Of a stretch of DNA of 14,852 nucleotides, positions 13,074 through 14,852 are shown piece by piece; the first letter of the stretch is position 1; each line of letters opens with the position of its first letter. This DNA comes from Clostridiaceae bacterium. GTDB taxonomy: Bacteria; Bacillota; Clostridia; Oscillospirales; Acutalibacteraceae. A program made the translations under genes and the position numbers. The notes under the pieces were generated by a model. That model saw only the letters and a list, made by a program, of their open reading frames with translations, was not told the DNA's origin and did no database searches. The stretch spans positions 1 through 14,852 of the forward strand of contig CAJGCA010000041.1 in NCBI GenBank assembly GCA_904501705.1. Reading direction: 5' to 3'.

Positions 13074-13619
13074 TTATTGATAGGCCTCTTTTAAGAAGCC
13101 ATCGATCCATTGTAAGACCTCGTAGCTGTCGAGCGGCACATCTTCCAGCACCAATCGCAACTCACGGGTGTCCAGTTCCACCGATTCGCGTCCCTCGCGC
13201 TCGTGGCGGAACAGAAAATCGGTGTCGGGATGCCCTTGAATGAGCGTCGTCATCGTCGCGACGACGTCCCCGAGCGAGGGGCAGTCAATGTGGTCGGTGT
13301 GAAACACCGCCGTAACGGTTGTCCCGTGGTTGTCGGGAAATTCCGCCTCGTGGCGCGAGACCACGTCGAGCGTGCCGTCGGTCATCTCCGCTTCTAATTT
13401 GAGAAGCGGCAAGCCCAGTCCCACCGAACGGGTGGTACGCGTGGTGTAAAACGGGTCGGTTACCCGTCTGACCGTTTCGGCATCCATTCCGCAGCCGTCG
13501 TCCGCAATCGTGAGCGTCAGCGTGTTCGCTGTTTCGCTCAACAGGATCTGCGTGAGCGACGCGCGGGCTTTGACGGAATTTTCCGCGATATCGAGAATGT
13601 TTAAGGATAGTTCTTTCAT
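13074..13619 (-). CDS. HATPase-fold (RsbW-like) ATP-binding protein
   Basis: A 181-residue soluble protein with the GHKL/HATPase_c fold. The N-box is LNILDIAENSVKA (N14), the G1 box is ADDGCGMD (39-46), the glycine-rich lid is SVGLGLPLL (65-73), and HGTTVTAVF (99-107) closes the fold. There is no phosphoacceptor His domain or membrane segment, so it is not a full sensor kinase; it resembles anti-sigma-factor kinases or stand-alone ATPases. The C-terminal 70 residues are of unknown function. I place the start at ATG 13617-13619 after AAGGAGGGG; a longer frame to 13721 runs inside the PHP gene. It overlaps the PHP stop by 4 bases (ATGA), suggesting translational coupling. Similar genes occur beside clostridial hydrogenase genes. 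Confidence 0.85.
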   Translation of the reverse strand: MKELSLNILDIAENSVKARASLTQILLSETANTLTLTIADDGCGMDAETVRRVTDPFYTTRTTRSVGLGLPLLKLEAEMTDGTLDVVSRHEAEFPDNHGTTVTAVFHTDHIDCPSLGDVVATMTTLIQGHPDTDFLFRHEREGRESVELDTRELRLVLEDVPLDSYEVLQWIDGFLKEAYQ

Positions 13620-14350
13620 AAGCCCCTCCTTAGCCGCTCGATGAGGTTTTGCCGTACCAATGCCGAACTGTACGGCTCGTCGTCGAGTTCGATAAACCGC
13701 TCCTTGTCGCGGATGTCCCACAGACAGTGGGCATCCGAGCCGACCGTTACCAGTACACCGTCCAGCGCGTATTTGTCGCGGAACTCCTGCTCGCGGCTGC
13801 CGTCATGCAGCTCGACACAGGAATAGTGTTCGTGCGGCGGTAGGTCGCCGAGCACCGCGATGATGCCGTTGGCTTCGCGGTCGATGTGGGCAGGGTAGCA
13901 CACACCGCCGTAAAACTCCACCAGCGAATCCGCCTCATCCACCGAAATATCGGTGGCGTTGGACAGCAGGTCGGGCAAGGTGCCGATCACCTCGTCGTTT
14001 TCGTCGAGGATGAGCTGCTCCCCGAAAATGTCGGGGCGGTTGGGGACACGAATGAGGTGCCGTCCGACCTCCTCGTCGAACGCCATCGCGCTCTCGAGGT
14101 CGGGGAACAGGCACACCATATGAATATCCTCCGCCGTGGTCAGCTCCATCCCTGCGACAGGGATGATACCGTGCTTCTTCGCCGCGGCGAAGAAGGCGGG
14201 GCAGTTGCGGCAGGTGTTATGGTCGGTGAGCGCCATGATCTGCAGGCCTGCCAGCACACCCATTCCGACAATGTTGTTCGGGGTGTTGTCGTTGTCGCCG
14301 CAGGGGGACAGGCAGGAGTGAATGTGCAGATCGTAATAATAGCGGCTCAT
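13616..14350 (-). CDS. PHP-domain metal-dependent phosphoesterase
   Basis: A 244-residue stand-alone PHP protein. Metal ligands are visible as DLHIHS (7-12, H9 and H11), LTDHNT (41-46, D43 and H44), the acidic motif GMELTT (68-73, E70), H77, PAHIDR (153-158) and GSDAH (204-208). This set fits the trimetal active site of the family. Stand-alone PHP proteins include nucleotide phosphatases, RNA 5'-exonucleases of the TrpH/RNase AM type and histidinol-phosphatases; the substrate cannot be told here. An insert at about 80-135 separates the two halves. Start and stop each overlap a neighbour by 4 bases (DRTGG gene upstream, HATPase gene downstream). The tight coupling implies a joint role with the hydrogenase module. 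Confidence 0.88.
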   Translation of the reverse strand: MSRYYYDLHIHSCLSPCGDNDNTPNNIVGMGVLAGLQIMALTDHNTCRNCPAFFAAAKKHGIIPVAGMELTTAEDIHMVCLFPDLESAMAFDEEVGRHLIRVPNRPDIFGEQLILDENDEVIGTLPDLLSNATDISVDEADSLVEFYGGVCYPAHIDREANGIIAVLGDLPPHEHYSCVELHDGSREQEFRDKYALDGVLVTVGSDAHCLWDIRDKERFIELDDEPYSSALVRQNLIERLRRGL

Positions 14351-14673
14351 AGCACGTCCCGCAGACGCAGAGCGGTCTCGTAGGTGCTGACCTCGCTGAG
14401 CAGGAGATTGATCCCCTTCTGCTCGGCAAGCTCGGCGACCCCCTCGTCGGGCTGCACGCCCTCCGCGAGAATGATGCAGGCGGTATCCGCCAGCGTTGCC
14501 ACCGCCGCGATGTTGCGGTTAGACATAATGGTGATCCACGCATCGCCCGAGGTCGCGCGACCCATCACCCAACTGAGCAGGTCGCCGATGTAGACACCCG
14601 ACACCTCACGGTCGCCGTTAGGCAATGCCGCCGCCGTCAGGTCGGCGCGGACAAGCAGTTCATTGACTGTCAT
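14347..14673 (-). CDS. DRTGG-domain protein
   Basis: A 108-residue protein matching the DRTGG domain, named for a motif found in HPr-kinase-related and CBS-domain proteins. The segment DREVSGVYIGDLLSWVMGRA (21-40) corresponds to the family motif, followed by AWITIMSNRNIAAVATLADTACIILAEGVQP. The function of stand-alone DRTGG proteins is unknown; a ligand-sensing or regulatory role is often assumed. The ATG at 14671-14673 has an AAGGAGG site and overlaps the preceding Fe-S gene by 14 bases. It overlaps the PHP gene by 4 bases. No catalytic residues are evident. The identification rests on the motif and on context beside hydrogenase genes. Confidence 0.8.
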   Translation of the reverse strand: MTVNELLVRADLTAAALPNGDREVSGVYIGDLLSWVMGRATSGDAWITIMSNRNIAAVATLADTACIILAEGVQPDEGVAELAEQKGINLLLSEVSTYETALRLRDVL

Positions 14674-14852
14674 TGGCTGCCTCCTTCTCGGCGAGATAGG
14701 CGTAAAGCTCTTCGCGCTTTGTCAGCAGACAATCGCTCGCCTTCGCCTTGCCTTGCACCACGTCCTCCGCGAACGCGCGGCAGGTCGGCGCACCGCAGGC
14801 GCCGCAATCCAGCCCCGGCAGTTGGCCGCGTAGTGCCTGAATATCCGCCATC
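14660..14852 (-). CDS. Fe-S cluster protein, N-terminal part possibly outside the window
   Basis: The visible 63-64 residues contain LPGLDCGACGAPTCRAFAEDVVQGKAKASDC, a [4Fe-4S] motif (C-x2-C-x4-C-x16-C) of the type found in RnfB, in corrinoid Fe-S proteins and at the C-terminus of sensory-type [FeFe]-hydrogenase-like proteins. An ATG lies at 14849-14851, one base from the edge, so the start cannot be judged; the frame is open at the edge. Upstream of a DRTGG gene in a hydrogenase cluster, the likeliest reading is the C-terminal end of a larger Fe-S or hydrogenase-like (HydS-type) sensor. A short free-standing protein is possible. The stop overlaps the DRTGG start by 14 bases. Confidence 0.7.
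   Translation of the reverse strand, partial: MADIQALRGQLPGLDCGACGAPTCRAFAEDVVQGKAKASDCLLTKREELYAYLAEKEAANDSQ

Overview
The window is one strand of tightly packed genes: every supported gene reads leftward (minus strand). The organism is most likely an anaerobic member of the Bacillota, class Clostridia, perhaps near Oscillospirales. The signs are strong AGGAGG-type ribosome binding sites, sigma-A promoters with 17-bp spacers, a Firmicutes-type L10 leader with attenuator, a Cys4 zinc-binding L33, moderately high GC, and a multi-subunit [FeFe]-hydrogenase operon. This placement is inferred from gene content only.

Reading in the direction of transcription (right to left), there are three blocks. 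(1) 14852-9062, hydrogenase operon: an iron-sulfur protein cut by the window edge, a DRTGG-domain protein, a PHP-family phosphoesterase, a small HATPase-fold (RsbW-like) protein, then hndB (thioredoxin-like [2Fe-2S]), hydB (NuoF-like, NAD(P)H/FMN) and hydA ([FeFe]-hydrogenase catalytic subunit). It ends in a 12-bp hairpin at 9010-9039. The last three genes should form a cytoplasmic complex that exchanges electrons between NAD(P)H, ferredoxin and protons. The first four look like a co-transcribed sensory or maturation module of unknown function. No NuoE-type subunit is visible. (2) 8858-4935, rpmG-secE-nusG-rplK-rplA-rplJ-rplL: a strong promoter at 8830-8858, a classic L10 leader with intrinsic attenuator before rplJ, and a strong terminator after rplL. 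Two similar hairpins, before rplK and before rplA, resemble the L1-binding helix of 23S rRNA and are probably autoregulatory sites. (3) 4603-1, S10 operon: a promoter at 4575-4603 and a leader of about 360 nt with two intrinsic-terminator-like hairpins, then rpsJ-rplC-rplD-rplW-rplB-rpsS-rplV-rpsC. rpsC runs off the left edge. A structured spacer lies between rpsJ and rplC.

The gene order is unusual. rpoB-rpoC and the rpsL-rpsG-fusA-tuf cluster, which in most bacteria lie between rplL and rpsJ, are absent. That junction (4207-4992) instead holds the rplL terminator, a roughly 180-bp palindrome-rich repeat of MITE/REP type, and the S10 promoter and leader. No tRNA, rRNA, CRISPR array, transposase or prophage gene is seen. 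The most interesting points are the twin L1-mimic sites, the S10 leader attenuator architecture, and the uncharacterised DRTGG/PHP/HATPase module next to the hydrogenase.
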